Source of the DNA: Mucidula mucida
Lineage: Eukaryota > Basidiomycota > Agaricomycetes > Agaricales > Physalacriaceae
Length of the DNA stretch: 64,000 bases
Assembly: GCA_015501055.1 (NCBI GenBank)
Contig: JADNYV010000010.1
Span: 62,001 to 126,000, forward strand
Direction of reading: 5' to 3'
Below the pieces are notes generated by a model. The model was not told where the DNA came from. It made no database searches and was given only the letters and a program-made list of their open reading frames with translations. This document shows positions 32,673 to 45,483 of the stretch, piece by piece; positions within the stretch are counted from its first letter, which is position 1; each line of letters starts with the position of its first letter. Both the position numbers and the translations under genes were made by a program.

Positions 32673-33795
32673 AGTCTAGAATGTCAAGAAGTACGGTAAT
32701 GCAAGTTTCGAGGTGGTGTCGCACCGACGCAAGTTTCTCAAGCCCTCATTTCTCCTGGTTCGAACTCTTCATGAGGACGTCCAAGCAGTCGGTACCGGTG
32801 CTAGTATGTATACAAACCGCATTTCATTGGTTGGCGTCGTCGGAGACACATGAGGTATAGGCTAACTCATGACTTTGATGATCAAAGTCGTGGCTGAGTG
32901 ACGAGGCTCGAGGCATTTTACATCGCGACAGACACCTGTTCGCAATGCATTGCTGTGTGTAACGTTCTGACGAGACTTGAACACCGACGAGCGTCAACCT
33001 TCTGTCCTTGCAGTGGTCTGGACCATATGATATCCTCATTTCGACTTCGGTTGCTGTGGTTGCTGTTCTTCCGGGAATTCAGCACTACACTGAAATAGCG
33101 TGCTCAGGGCGATTAGACGGAGAGGAAGGACTGAGCCTCACCACAAGTATGGAACGTTGCAATCCTGTACATTCAACTGGAGTGCCTGTGGGTACGAAGG
33201 TGTTGTCGGCCGCTACGCCAAAGCGCACGTCACCGAGCTCCATTCTGCCGCCCTGCTGGGCGAACTATCAGATCGTGTGCTTGGTTGACGAAGGGCTGCG
33301 GTATCTCGGTTCAAGCTTACAGTTCGGGTTTGAAAGAGGTTCCCTCTGGCAAATGTCAGGAATAGCACACCGTGTAGACCGTAGAGAGTGTGTCGGGGTC
33401 AAGGTGATGTTTAGAATCAGGACCGGTAGAAGAACTCGAGTGCGGCAAAACTCATAGACTCGCGGTGCACTGCGCAGATTGAATTGACTCCAACGGAGGG
33501 TTGCTGGAGCCTGGAGGGATGTTGCTAAGATGAGACGTAGTTGATGAATTGATCCAGGTTGCCAAGCGACTTCATACCTGGCCTTTGGCCCGACTGCCGT
33601 CTGGAATTTCCGTCGATCTTCATGAGACAGGCTTTATTTCACCTTGTTTTCTTCCAACTTCCACCCACCCTTTTATGCTACTTTTACGCTGAAGGGATTT
33701 TCTTTCAACGCCTTGGGTGCGTTTCTGACGGCGTCGTGTTGCCATTCTTTTTTCCTTCAAGTACCTATACGACGGGTTCGTAGTCGTCTTTCGCG
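32673..33795. other. Intergenic region of about 1.1 kb
   Basis: A short open frame directly after the phosphatase gene (32678-32810, reading VVSHRRKFLKPSFLLVRTLH) and a longer one at 33008-33457 (QWSGPYDILISTSVAVVAVL near its start, 149 codons) have no recognised domain and no reliable start. I see no gene I can support. The right part holds the promoter of the membrane protein gene. Confidence 0.4.
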
Positions 33796-36265
33796 ATGCT
33801 CAGGCAGCGGTCCCGGAAATTTGTGAAGCAGGCCCTTTGGTGGTCGCGAATAAAGCTCGTGGTGCGTGGCGATCGGTTGGGACACGTCTTATTTGTTCAA
33901 TCTATTTAGTATGCCAGGATCACTCTCAACCGGTTCACCACGCTCTATTTCGGTGTCGCAGTCATCAGCTGCATCGTGCTCTCCAGCCTCCAAGCCGTAG
34001 CCTATCATGACAACTCTGAAGCGTCCGATTTGATCTCCGTCGTTTTGAGCAAGTCCAACATCACCAGCGGATTGACTTTCTTCAATAACAATGCCTTTTC
34101 GTTCTGCAATGACATACCGAACCAGGCGGGCGCGCACTGTGAAGAGATACGCCTTGGGAACTCCACGTTTTTTGACATAAACGCGGCAGTGGTCGGGGTG
34201 CGTGTGGATGTTTATTGTCGCCCATCTCTCATTGACCAGAAATCGCAGCGTGCCCTTTCTGCCGTGCCCGTGTTTGATGCATCAGGAACAACCATTGCTG
34301 TTCAAATCAACACTGGGGAGGTGCTGCCCATTCCTTGTCTCGAGTCGTTACTCTACATTCGGGATATGTGCGTGTCGTTGATGGATGGTGAGATCTATAC
34401 TGATTTGCGTACTTTGGCAGTTTACGCGACGCTAGACGAGAGGATGTCGTTACGCTGCTTTTCCAGATATGGATGCTCTCGTTGTCACTCGTGACGGTAG
34501 TGCCTCATGTATATCCCATCACAGTTTGACTTACCTTTGACAGATTTTAAACGAATCGCTACCACATCTTGGAGCTTCATTGGCCGGTCACGTTCTAGGT
34601 ACTGCATGGGCAGGTTTCAGGGTTTCGAACTCCAAAATGTTGCAGGAGCGGTACAACAACCTGATTGTGAATGGGACATGTGATGGTATTGACTTGCTGG
34701 GCAATTGGTGGGATATTCGGACACAGCATACGGTGAGTTGTCGCGTACACCAGATGGTTCTTGTGTCTGACGAAGAAGTTAAGATTCCCGTTATTGCAAT
34801 CCATGTCGCCGCTCTGTTGATCTACCTCTACCTTTCAACGAATATTTACAAGGTAGATATCCCGCCCCTTCTAGTTATTGCGTCTCACACGCGGTCCTCC
34901 AGGTTTACGCGAACCAGTCGTTCAGCCGTGTTGGAGCTTCCGCGGAGATCAATAACATTTACAAAGTACGTCCATTCCCGAAAGTTCAATGAATCCGACT
35001 TAGTTGTCGCTTACAGGCTGTCCTATTGTTGTCCGTCTTCCTGCAACTCGTCGGGTTCTTTAGCCTGGCGTCTACCGGCATGTGGATAGATAAAATCGCC
35101 AATAGCAGCATACGCCCTATGGCGAGGCATCTTCCATTGTACCTGGCAGCGTTTGCGGTTACGGCTGTGGTGAGTACCTAAGGAACCTCAGCTTCTTAGT
35201 TATACTTACTGTCGGGCAATTCGGTTAGATTGAAATCCCTTGGGTTGTCCTCGTAAGTCCCTCGCATATTACGAACTATCCGCGTACCCATACGTTTGGT
35301 ACAGGGGTGGCTTTCTGTGCGCCGCGAATACCGCAAACTCTTCGTTGTTTTTGGGATCCTCTCGGTGTTTCTTTTGAGTGTATCGTCGTTTATGTTTGCA
35401 AGCAACTGTAAGTCTGTCCGTTGTTTCTGTTTGACTAGTGATGTGACCGTAGCAGTGTATCGCCTCATCTTCGATAGCTGGCCCTTCTTCGCCACTATAA
35501 CAGTTACGGCGTACGTCCTGCTGGTTGTGACCTCATTCCTCGCTGTCGTTTGTCGACTGCACTTTGGAAAAGGGCTCAAGGAATATTGTATGTCAATTCG
35601 CCATTTCATCGATGCATGTACTCTGATCTAGGATAGTGCGCGTCACTGAGGCATTGGAGGGCATGGACTTTACACCGGTCAATTTCTCGAAGAACGACGA
35701 TGCGAAAAGTGTGACCTTGAAACGCAGCTTCAGCGACAAGTCGTACGCCTCCTCTACTTCGAAAGAGAAGTACGACGTAGAGACTCTTCCTTATGTGGAC
35801 GCACCTCGCCAGCCAGCGCCGAGTCATCAAGGCGCGTCGGTTCGGGGAATGCATTCCCTGTCCATCTATTCTGATGCAGCAAGACCCACCATGAAATTCT
35901 CCACCACGCCTCCCGTCGCGCGGAGCATCATGTCGAAGAAGTCTTCCCGATTCTCATCCTCGACGACATCGACGGGGATCACCACGTCGTCCGCGGCGTC
36001 CTCTGTGCCCCCAAGTCCGTCCTTGCAGCAAGGAGCGTGGAGGAAGGAGGTTCCACCCGTGCCTGTCATCACCGTCAAGCGAACGGCCTCCCAGGTCTCG
36101 CGCAAGCCTGTGCCGCCTCTTCTTGCTCCAGCGTCGAGTTCCGAGTCTTCGCCGACCGCGAGCAGCCCCGTTCGTGGGCTGCCAACGAATCCGCGCCCAG
36201 GATCCCCGGTGAACATCAAAGTCCAGCGGGTCCAGCAGCAGCAGCCAAAGGAAGGGTACTTTTAG
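33796..36265 (+). CDS. Multi-pass membrane protein of unknown function, paralogue A
   Basis: ATG at 33796 (MLRQRSRKFVKQALWWSRIK), then an intron and YARITLNRFTTLYFGVAVIS, the first helix. A Cys-containing extracytoplasmic region follows (CNDIPNQAGAHCEEIRLGNS), then about six further helices (IPVIAIHVAALLIYLYLSTN; AVLLLSVFLQLVGFFSLAST; LPLYLAAFAVTAVIEIPWVV; LFVVFGILSVFLLSVSSFMF; FFATITVTAYVLLVVTSFLA). The conserved C-terminal motif HFGKGLKEYL, then EALEGMDFTPVNFSKND, precedes a long Ser/Pro-rich cytoplasmic tail ending QQQQPKEGYF. The topology resembles a seven-helix protein but no receptor family is recognised. Paralogue B lies tail-to-tail. The first intron falls at the same place (before Y-x-R-I-T) in both genes. 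Confidence 0.72.
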
Positions 36266-36457
36266 GAGAGACTAGTCGTGTGCCGGGTACCGACGTGGTC
36301 ATTACGTTCATTTTTTGTTTGAGACTCAAGATCCAACTTCAACTCACCGTCAATAATCGCAGCTGGGGGGAAGCGGAGGTGTTCAAATGCATGTGTTGCA
36401 GTATTGTACATAGATTGTATGAATACATGTGAACTTGTGTGTTGATTTGTTGAACAT

Positions 36458-38596
36458 TTATTGGCGTATCCAATCATCCATTACAAAAGTGTAGGGGGAT
36501 TTTGTGTCATTGTCTGATGCGTACGACTGTTTACGAAGCAGTCTTTTGGGTTTCGTCTCGACTAGGGTGATGTGGCTTCTTGTGACATCGTGCTCAAAGA
36601 CTTCGGGAGAAAAGTCCATGGATTCCAATACTGATTCGGCGTGCACTTTGAAGTTGGTTAGTTAGATATAGATGTTCGACGCTTGACTTGATTTTGACTG
36701 ACGGTACTGCGCTAGTCCCTTGCCAAAGTTGCGCATGCAGATGATCCCGAGTATCAAAGATGCCGCGATGAGGAGCATCGATGCTACCGTAAAGCATGCG
36801 AGGTTTGCCCAGCTAATGAACGTCCTGGAAAGGGCGGGCGTCAAATAATACCCTTCAAGTTTGTCATAGGAGCACGTACCACCGATATACTTGCGAATAG
36901 AACATGATACACTCGGTGAAGAAGAACACGAACGCGGTGAAGATGAATATCCCCATCAAAAACTTTCTCTCGTAGCGGATCGAGTACCACCCCTTTGGTC
37001 TCAATGTGAGCAAGATATCGTAAAGGGGCCTAGACGTGCTGCGTACATACCAATATCAGCCATGGAAGGACGAGCTGTCCGGTGTTCAAAAAAGAAATTC
37101 GTGAGAACACAAGGAAACTTCTTACCGCATTGAAGAACACGAACACGGCCACGTACCAGAATGTGTGCTCAGAGATGACCCGGATGTACGTATTGAGCAG
37201 CTGGTCGATCCAGAGGCTCATGCCCGCGATGAGCGCGTATACCTCTAGTTGTAGACATGCTTGGACCGCCAAGTAGAACTGTGATGATGGTCTGTTAACT
37301 TTGCACGGATGGCAGATTAAAGACTCGAAGGCCTCACCCGGTACATGCGGACGATTTTGGGCGGTGCCCCGACAGTAGTAAACGACCGCGTTTGGTATTC
37401 CTTTCCAAAGGAAAAGAAAGACTCAGACGAAGCACAAAAAGGCAAGGCAGGAACCCACCCGGAAGAGCGTCCAGGAAAGGTGACCGGCAATGTAGAGTGC
37501 CGTGACATTGAGCACTAGATCAGGAATCTGAACCGCCGTTGTCAGCTACCATCCATGCGCTTGGAAGACAAGAGAATTTCCCACCTCGTAGTTCAATCTG
37601 ACCTTGAAGTATATCGGAAAGAGGTCGACCGAGCACGGGGTGCCCGGGTTGGCGATGAGCTGCTGGTATATCTCCCTCTTTGACTGCGTTCTCCAGATGG
37701 CGTACGCGGACCACGCCGTCAGAAGCGTGCGCGCTATAACGCCTGCCACGCTGCAATGGGAAATCAATCAAGTTTTCTATGAGTTTAACGCGGTGGTGGT
37801 CGGGGGCTTACACATGGGGCACCGAGTCGTACACCATCGCGACGACAGACAGGATGAACAGCCAGAACTGGAAAAACACAAACGCGAGGTCTTCCCGTGC
37901 GTTATTCTTGAGACTTGAAAGGTTATTTTAGTGCAAGCCGTCGCGAGAGAACAACGACGACGACCGACTGACTCTTGCGCAGGGAACGTCAGGATGCCGG
38001 TGCATTGCATCGACAGAGTGACGTTTTCGTTTTCGTTTTCGCTGACAATGACCACGTTGGACAGAGGCGCGTTGGAATCAACAAAGACGGGATGCCGAAC
38101 CGAGAGTTGGGATCGGAGCTGAAAAAAATGAAGACGCGCCCATAAACTAAACTGAAAATGTCAACCTACCAGCTCTCCTCGATTCGCAGTATCGTTCGCC
38201 GTCAGCGGCCCCCCGCTGTCAATGGCCGATTGAAAGACATACGAACAATTTTGATCAACATGCGGGATCCAATTGCACATCCTCAGCCTATAGTGCTCGT
38301 CCGTGCCCTCAAGCCATGTATGGTTATGCGGGTCCATATGCGCCGCATGCTCAATCTTAGATAGGAGCGTGCTGTACTCTGCATCGATGGTATAGAGAAG
38401 AGACTGTATGATCCCTTGCGCCCAGCAGTGGAAGAAACCAAAGAGAAAGAACGTCGCGGTTAGACGATTGCGGGTAATCCGGGTATACTATACGCGATTG
38501 ACGTCAGAGGCATGAAGTGGAGGGAAGGAGGAGGGGTGGACGTACGCAGGACTTGAGCTTGAGTTTGAACTGTCTAGCAGTCCAGTAGAAGTGCAT
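36458..38596 (-). CDS. Multi-pass membrane protein of unknown function, paralogue B
   Basis: ATG at 38596 (MHFYWTARQFKLKLKSC), an intron, then YTRITRNRLTATFFLFGFFH. Extracytoplasmic Cys residues follow (LRMCNWIPHVDQNCSYVFQS), then helices such as FFQFWLFILSVVAMVYDSV, FWYVAVFVFFNAVRSFLVFS, FLMGIFIFTAFVFFFTECIM and SMLLIAASLILGIICMRNFG. The C-terminal motif FGKGLAQYL, then ESVLESMDFSPEVFEHD, matches paralogue A (identical F-G-K-G-L, Y-L and M-D-F-x-P). The cytoplasmic tail is much shorter than in A and ends DDWIRQ with TAA at 36458-36460. The two genes converge with only 192 bp between their stops, so their 3' UTRs may overlap. Confidence 0.7.
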
Positions 38597-39635
38597 GGTA
38601 GAGACAGACAGACAGACCGGGAGAAACGGGGGGTTCGGGGCCAGTGACGATGGGAACAGAAGCAGAGGACAGACTGCCTGGCCCCCGGTTATGTATACAT
38701 ACTGGGAGGCGGAAAGATGCCAAGTTTGACAGATGGGAATGAAGAATGGAAATATGGAAACGGGGCCTCTCCCTCGACATCACGTAGTCTGATCAATCAG
38801 CTGGCCCATCATCATCAAATCGTCCTCCCGTTCAGCCCGTGAATCGCTCTATTTAAGGGGGAGACCAGGCATCTTGCATCAAAGATTAGAGTGCTATGTG
38901 TGGAATCAGCATCACATTATAGTAGATACTAGATGGTAGCGGGCGGGCGTTGGAACAATTCGCAGATCACGTCGCAGGTAAATGAACGCGAGACGATAGA
39001 TCACGCCACAGAAATCGAAAGGCGTCGCATTTCTTGCGAGGGTGAGAAAGAACGTTAACGCCCTACGCCACCAACTCACGAATAGGTCTCTGGTTGCAAG
39101 CAACACTCAACAGGATGAGAGAAAACCCGCAACGTACTTGAAATTTGGAAGAAGCAAGTGGTACCAATCCGCCCGTCCAATTCGGACCAATCTGCAAATT
39201 ACTCTGCGAGCGGTGGCTGTGTAGATAACGATGAGCGGGAAGAACGAAGGAGAAACGTGAAACAGTGTTGACGCCAGCCACTAGTCGCTCGGATCTTTGG
39301 TCTCCATATTGTCATCGCTTCACAAAATCTACAACGACGAGGAGTAAGCTGGAAGTCGGAGAAGAGCCAGATTCCGTGAGAACACCGCCCGCTCGGACAT
39401 CAACAAAGTCGCACCGCGAAGCAACTGCAGGAGGCCAATGACTTTGACTTGGAGCGCATTCTTTTAGCCTGTTTTTTTGATGTTCCATTGCGTTCCAATC
39501 AGTGGTTACATGCAAATGCGCTGTACGTATCTATCATGTATGAATTAAATGCCAAAAGCTACGCGCTGCACCCCATTTGAATCGTAATAACGTATGGTAT
39601 GTGTAAGTATGTATACAGTCTTTAAAGCTCAATCT
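38597..39635. other. Intergenic region of about 1 kb
   Basis: Between the start of paralogue B and the 3' end of the BiP gene. Short open frames only, none with a recognisable domain. The left part should hold the promoter of paralogue B; a ctatttaa at about 38850-38857 is a weak TATA candidate on either strand. Confidence 0.45.
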
Positions 39636-41974
<2,339 letters not shown>

Positions 41975-42018
41975 GTTGGAGGTGAAATATTCTGCGGATC
42001 CTTGGCCAAACCCAGCTC

Positions 42019-42024
42019 TTTATA
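42019..42024 (-). promoter_or_regulatory. TATA box of the BiP gene
   Basis: TATAAA on the minus strand, 45-50 nt upstream of the BiP ATG, flanked by the UPR-like elements further upstream. Position and sequence fit a strong inducible core promoter. Confidence 0.6.
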
Positions 42025-42032
42025 ACGGAGCG

Positions 42033-42064
42033 TGACGTGTCCGTATACGTGGCATTCCACGTGG
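42033..42064 (-). promoter_or_regulatory. Candidate unfolded protein response elements of the BiP gene
   Basis: Two motifs within 32 nt: TGACGTGT at 42033-42040, close to the UPRE core TGACGTGG/A, and the palindrome CCACGTGG at 42057-42064, which contains the CCACG half-site of ER stress elements. They lie 60-90 nt upstream of the BiP start codon. Basidiomycete BiP genes are expected to be induced by the HAC1/XBP1-type factor; binding here is inferred from sequence only. Confidence 0.5.
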
Positions 42065-42254
42065 TATCTTTCCCACGCCTTCGAAGCTTCTCCTGCCTGT
42101 ACTTTCCATACTTGTACACAACTGACAAGTCTCTTTATTTCTCCGAACCTCGTGTCCTTTTCAGCTGCACCCTCGCGTACATCCGATGCATCCATTCTCC
42201 AAAAGGAGGCAGCGTCTGCTCATCACAAATTAACCTTGCTGAGATACTGTTGAA

Positions 42255-42874
42255 TCAAATTGTCACCTTGCCATCGTTGTCCAACACCGCGTAGTCATGA
42301 GCAGCTGAGAAACCGACTAGCACTTGATCACCGTCCTCTACGACGGGAAAATCGTGTCGTCCACCGTCCATCAGCCGCCACGGATACCCATACTTTGCTA
42401 GCGTTTCAAACAACTTGACCGGCGCTGGTGGCATCTTCCATCGCGCCATCAGGGGCTCAGTCATGCTGGGTGGCACAATCACCTCCATCACACCTCCAAC
42501 CAGCACGTCTCCCTTTTCATACGGTCTAACCTGCGATGCTGTGGTTTGACCTGTAATCCATTCCATCGCCTTGCTCTCCCAGGACATCACAGTGCCCCTG
42601 AAGAATGCACGCGGCCACAGATTTCGCGCTTCTTCGATCCTAAAGCTCCGGGAACGCGCTCTTGGGGACTCGCGCGTAACGTGCACGGTGAGACGTCTGC
42701 CACATATATTTCACGTTTTGGATCTGCTTCGTTTGGAATCCAGAGACGCGAATGACGTGGAGGAACATGTATGGGGTATTGCGCCTCGAAATTATTGGTG
42801 TATCTGATGGAGGCGAAGAGAGCTACTGCACCGCCAGCGATACCCAGAGACGTTTTCGTGACCAGTCGAGGCAT
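42255..42874 (-). CDS. Conserved fungal protein of unknown function, N-terminal membrane anchor
   Basis: ATG at 42874: MPRLVTKTSLGIAGGAVALF, a positively charged start followed by a short hydrophobic segment, suggesting a mitochondrial or membrane anchor. Exon 1 ends YVADVSP and a 46-nt GT..AG intron (42641-42686) joins in frame to IEEARNLWPRAFFRGTVMSW. The conserved part continues ESKAMEWITGQ, KGDVLVGGVMEVIVP, ARWKMPPAPVKLFETLAKYG and YPWRLMDGGRHDFPV, ending DNDGKVTI. A W-K-M-P then G-Y-P-W-R-L-M-x-G-G-R-H signature is shared by fungal proteins without assigned function, about 180 residues long. It is transcribed away from NAA30. Confidence 0.65.
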
Positions 42875-43176
42875 GATGTTTGTGAAGAATGCGCAGTGGC
42901 TTAAATATCTAAATCACGGAAGAGCCAATCTTCCGAACCACGAGAACACAACACCCTAGAAAAAGTTGCGGACCGACGCCGAGTTCACATCCATCTGACG
43001 GTTGAGAAACTGATTGATATGTGAATCCGTCCAGGCCAAATAAAAGTTAAAACGCCTCAAGGCTCGCTCGGCGCTCGGCAGCGTGATGATCACGTGTGTT
43101 ACTACGTTACGCGTTATGCGCTGCCGAAATTAAAAGTGACAGGCGAGCCGTCGCCACGTCTTCCTTTCCTGCCATC
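42875..43176. promoter_or_regulatory. Divergent intergenic region, 302 bp
   Basis: Separates the start codons of the fungal unknown (minus) and NAA30 (plus), so it must hold both promoters. No TATA box or other specific element was recognised. Confidence 0.4.
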
Positions 43177-44020
43177 ATGTCCGAGGTCATGTACCGTCAG
43201 TATATCGGCGAGCCCGACCTGCCCCATGTCATGGCACTCGTCCAGAACGAGCTAAGCGAGCCCTATGTCATCTACACCTTTCGCTACTTTCTGCACCAAT
43301 GGTACACTTTATTTCGCATGGAGGAGTCGTGTGACTGACGATGCCTCGCTGAATAGGCCCCATCTGTCCTTCCTGGTTAGCCTATCCTCTCTCAAGTACC
43401 ATGGAACCCTTTTCTGAGCATCCCACTCCAGGCGTACCCCAGCGATGCGTCCAATTCGGACCCCATCGGTGTCATAGTCTGCAAGCAAAGCATGCACCGC
43501 GACACCTATAACAGAGGTTACATTGCCATGCTCAGCGTGGACAAGGCATGGCGTAAACGTGGCATCGGTTCGTCGTTACTTCCATCTTTATAGCCGCTCT
43601 CACGCGAACTCTCAGATACTTAAAACCATCACCTTTGGTGACGGTTTTCTGTTTTTTTCTTTTTCACAGCTAGTGCACTTGTCCGCAATTCAATCGACGC
43701 TATGAAGGAGGAAGGGGTTGAGCAGGTGCGTGGTTTTGCCACTTTCAGGGTACCGTCTGGTGGACTGATCGGTTCCCTTTGCCTAGATCGTTTTGGAAAC
43801 CGAGTACGACAACCATGCAGCCCTTTCGCTGTACGAGTCCCTCGGCTTTATCCGCGAGAAACGTCTGTACCGATTCTACCTCAACGGCAAAGACGCCTTC
43901 CGTCTCATTCTTTCGGTTCCCCCCGATGAGGCTACCCGCACCACGCGAGCGAACGTATACCGAGCCATTCAAGTTTCAGATTACAGCGACGACGACGACG
44001 ATAGCGTTTCGTCGCGTTAG
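43177..44020 (+). CDS. NAA30: N-alpha-acetyltransferase 30, NatC catalytic subunit
   Basis: ATG at 43177 ([20 protein letters not shown]). It has the MAK3/NAA30 N-terminal signature [17 protein letters not shown] and W/PHLSFL across an intron, then [20 protein letters not shown] and [13 protein letters not shown] followed by [12 protein letters not shown], which is the acetyl-CoA-binding R-x-x-G-x-x-x loop of GNAT enzymes. [20 protein letters not shown] and [19 protein letters not shown] complete the fold. A short acidic-Ser tail ends [10 protein letters not shown]. It acetylates N-terminal Met followed by a hydrophobic residue, together with NAA35 and NAA38, on cytosolic ribosomes. Four or five short introns; intact. 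Confidence 0.93.
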
Positions 44021-44180
44021 CTTCTTTTTCTCTGTTTCCAATGGGTCTTAATCGCTTGTTATCTATTGTTTTGCTAGTCTTTTCCCCTTTGTATACCGTG
44101 TATTCTGTGTAAATGTACCTCTTACGACCTCTCTACTCAGTCTGATAAAATACTTGATACAATAGATTTCGTTGCTTTAT

Positions 44181-45289
44181 TTAACTGTTAAACACCTTGT
44201 GCATGAACGAGTACATATTTTCCATCTTGACATCGGGGTTCTTGTCAAAGAGATGGTCGACTCCTTCCAGCTCGTCGTATTGGACCTCTGGTGCAGCGGC
44301 TACGACATCCCTCGACTGTCTCGCTGGGACTTTATCGTCAATGTCACCGTGGACGATATACGTCGGCGGCAGCGTATACTTGCCCGACTTGAGCGCCAGC
44401 GCCACACTATACGTCTCCGGCGGGATCCCCGTGCCGCCCAACAACAACTCTGTCTCGATACCTCTACACCACAACGTATCAGCTTTTGTTCCCTTCAAAA
44501 ACAAACGAGACTCACTCCTGCAACATATAATGATAAAACAACGCCCTCGGACTGTCCAGAGCGGAAAACGCCACCTTGTCCGCCGCGGGATCCAGATAGG
44601 GCTCCAATTCCTTCTTATCGATGACCCGCGGGAAATAGGACAGGGCCTTTGCGGCGTCGTCCAGAACGCGTCAAGGAGGTCAGTGATCGGGTACAACGCC
44701 GCGATGCCCGCGACTGGCGGTGTCCCGATCGCGATACCAGCCCCACAGAGGAGCGCGAGCCACCCGCCCGCGGAGCTCCCGCTCAGCACGACCCGGCCCG
44801 CGTCGGCGCGGTGCCCCGTCGCAGTGGCGAACGCTGGGGAAGAGAGGAATGTGAGGGCGTCGGTGCAGTCTGTGAGGATGTCCGGGAGCCGGGTTTGCGG
44901 CGCGAGGCGGTAGTCGGCGGAGATGAAGCAGATGTGATGGGTTGAGGGGGAGAGGAGGTGGTGTGGGGAGGTTCCTACATACAACGTTAACTTAACTTTC
45001 AAGAGGGATGCGAACGAGGGGTAGAGATACCTTTTCGTGTGCCCTATACATAGTAATCGAGGAAGGTCAATATTGAAGTAAGATGTCCATGCATACCTGC
45101 AGCAGACCGCCACCTAGTACATGGTGTTAGAATCGAGGCGATAACGATAAACGTGAACGAACCATGCCACCACAAGACGATCGGCGCAGGACTCTCAGCA
45201 GTCACCGACTCCGGGATGTACACATCCATACCGATATCCAGCCCATCTACATGCTTGAACACCAGTTCCAACGGTGTCGGGGAAGCCAT
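44181..45289 (-). CDS. Alpha/beta hydrolase fold-3 esterase/lipase
   Basis: ATG at 45289 (MASPTPLELVFKHVDGLDIG). The oxyanion motif HGGG is formed across an intron (VLWWHG joined to GGLLQ). ISADYRLAPQTRLPDILTDC follows, then the nucleophile elbow GSSAGG, the acid region YIVHGDIDDKVPARQS, and the histidine in GVDHLFD near the C terminus (MHKVFNS, TAA at 44181-44183). The Ser-Asp-His triad and HGGG place it in the hormone-sensitive-lipase-like group. No signal peptide, so it is intracellular. Substrates are unknown; such enzymes act on short esters or acetylated xenobiotics. Several short introns, including one around 44470-44520. Confidence 0.85.
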
Positions 45290-45483
45290 GGTGCAAGATA
45301 AGGCGCCGCACCTACCACCATGAGAGCTTTATACGATCACCTGCTGATAACACACACTCTCTCGGCCGTGGCCGCGCACATACAACTAGAGTACAGTGTC
45401 ATTGAATCCAATAAGTAATAGTATATAAACAAACCAAGTAAGTACTGCGCACGAAAGCAAAAAGTCCGAGAACCAAAAATAAA

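Noticed and set aside
33008..33457. 149-codon plus-strand frame between the ARMT1-like gene and membrane protein A
   Set aside because: No in-frame ATG with a supporting motif, no recognised domain, and composition is not convincingly coding.
42629..42700. Frame break in the fungal unknown gene at 42255-42874
   Set aside because: A 46-nt GT..AG intron (42641-42686) joins the two frames in phase and gives a continuous protein, so no frameshift is needed.
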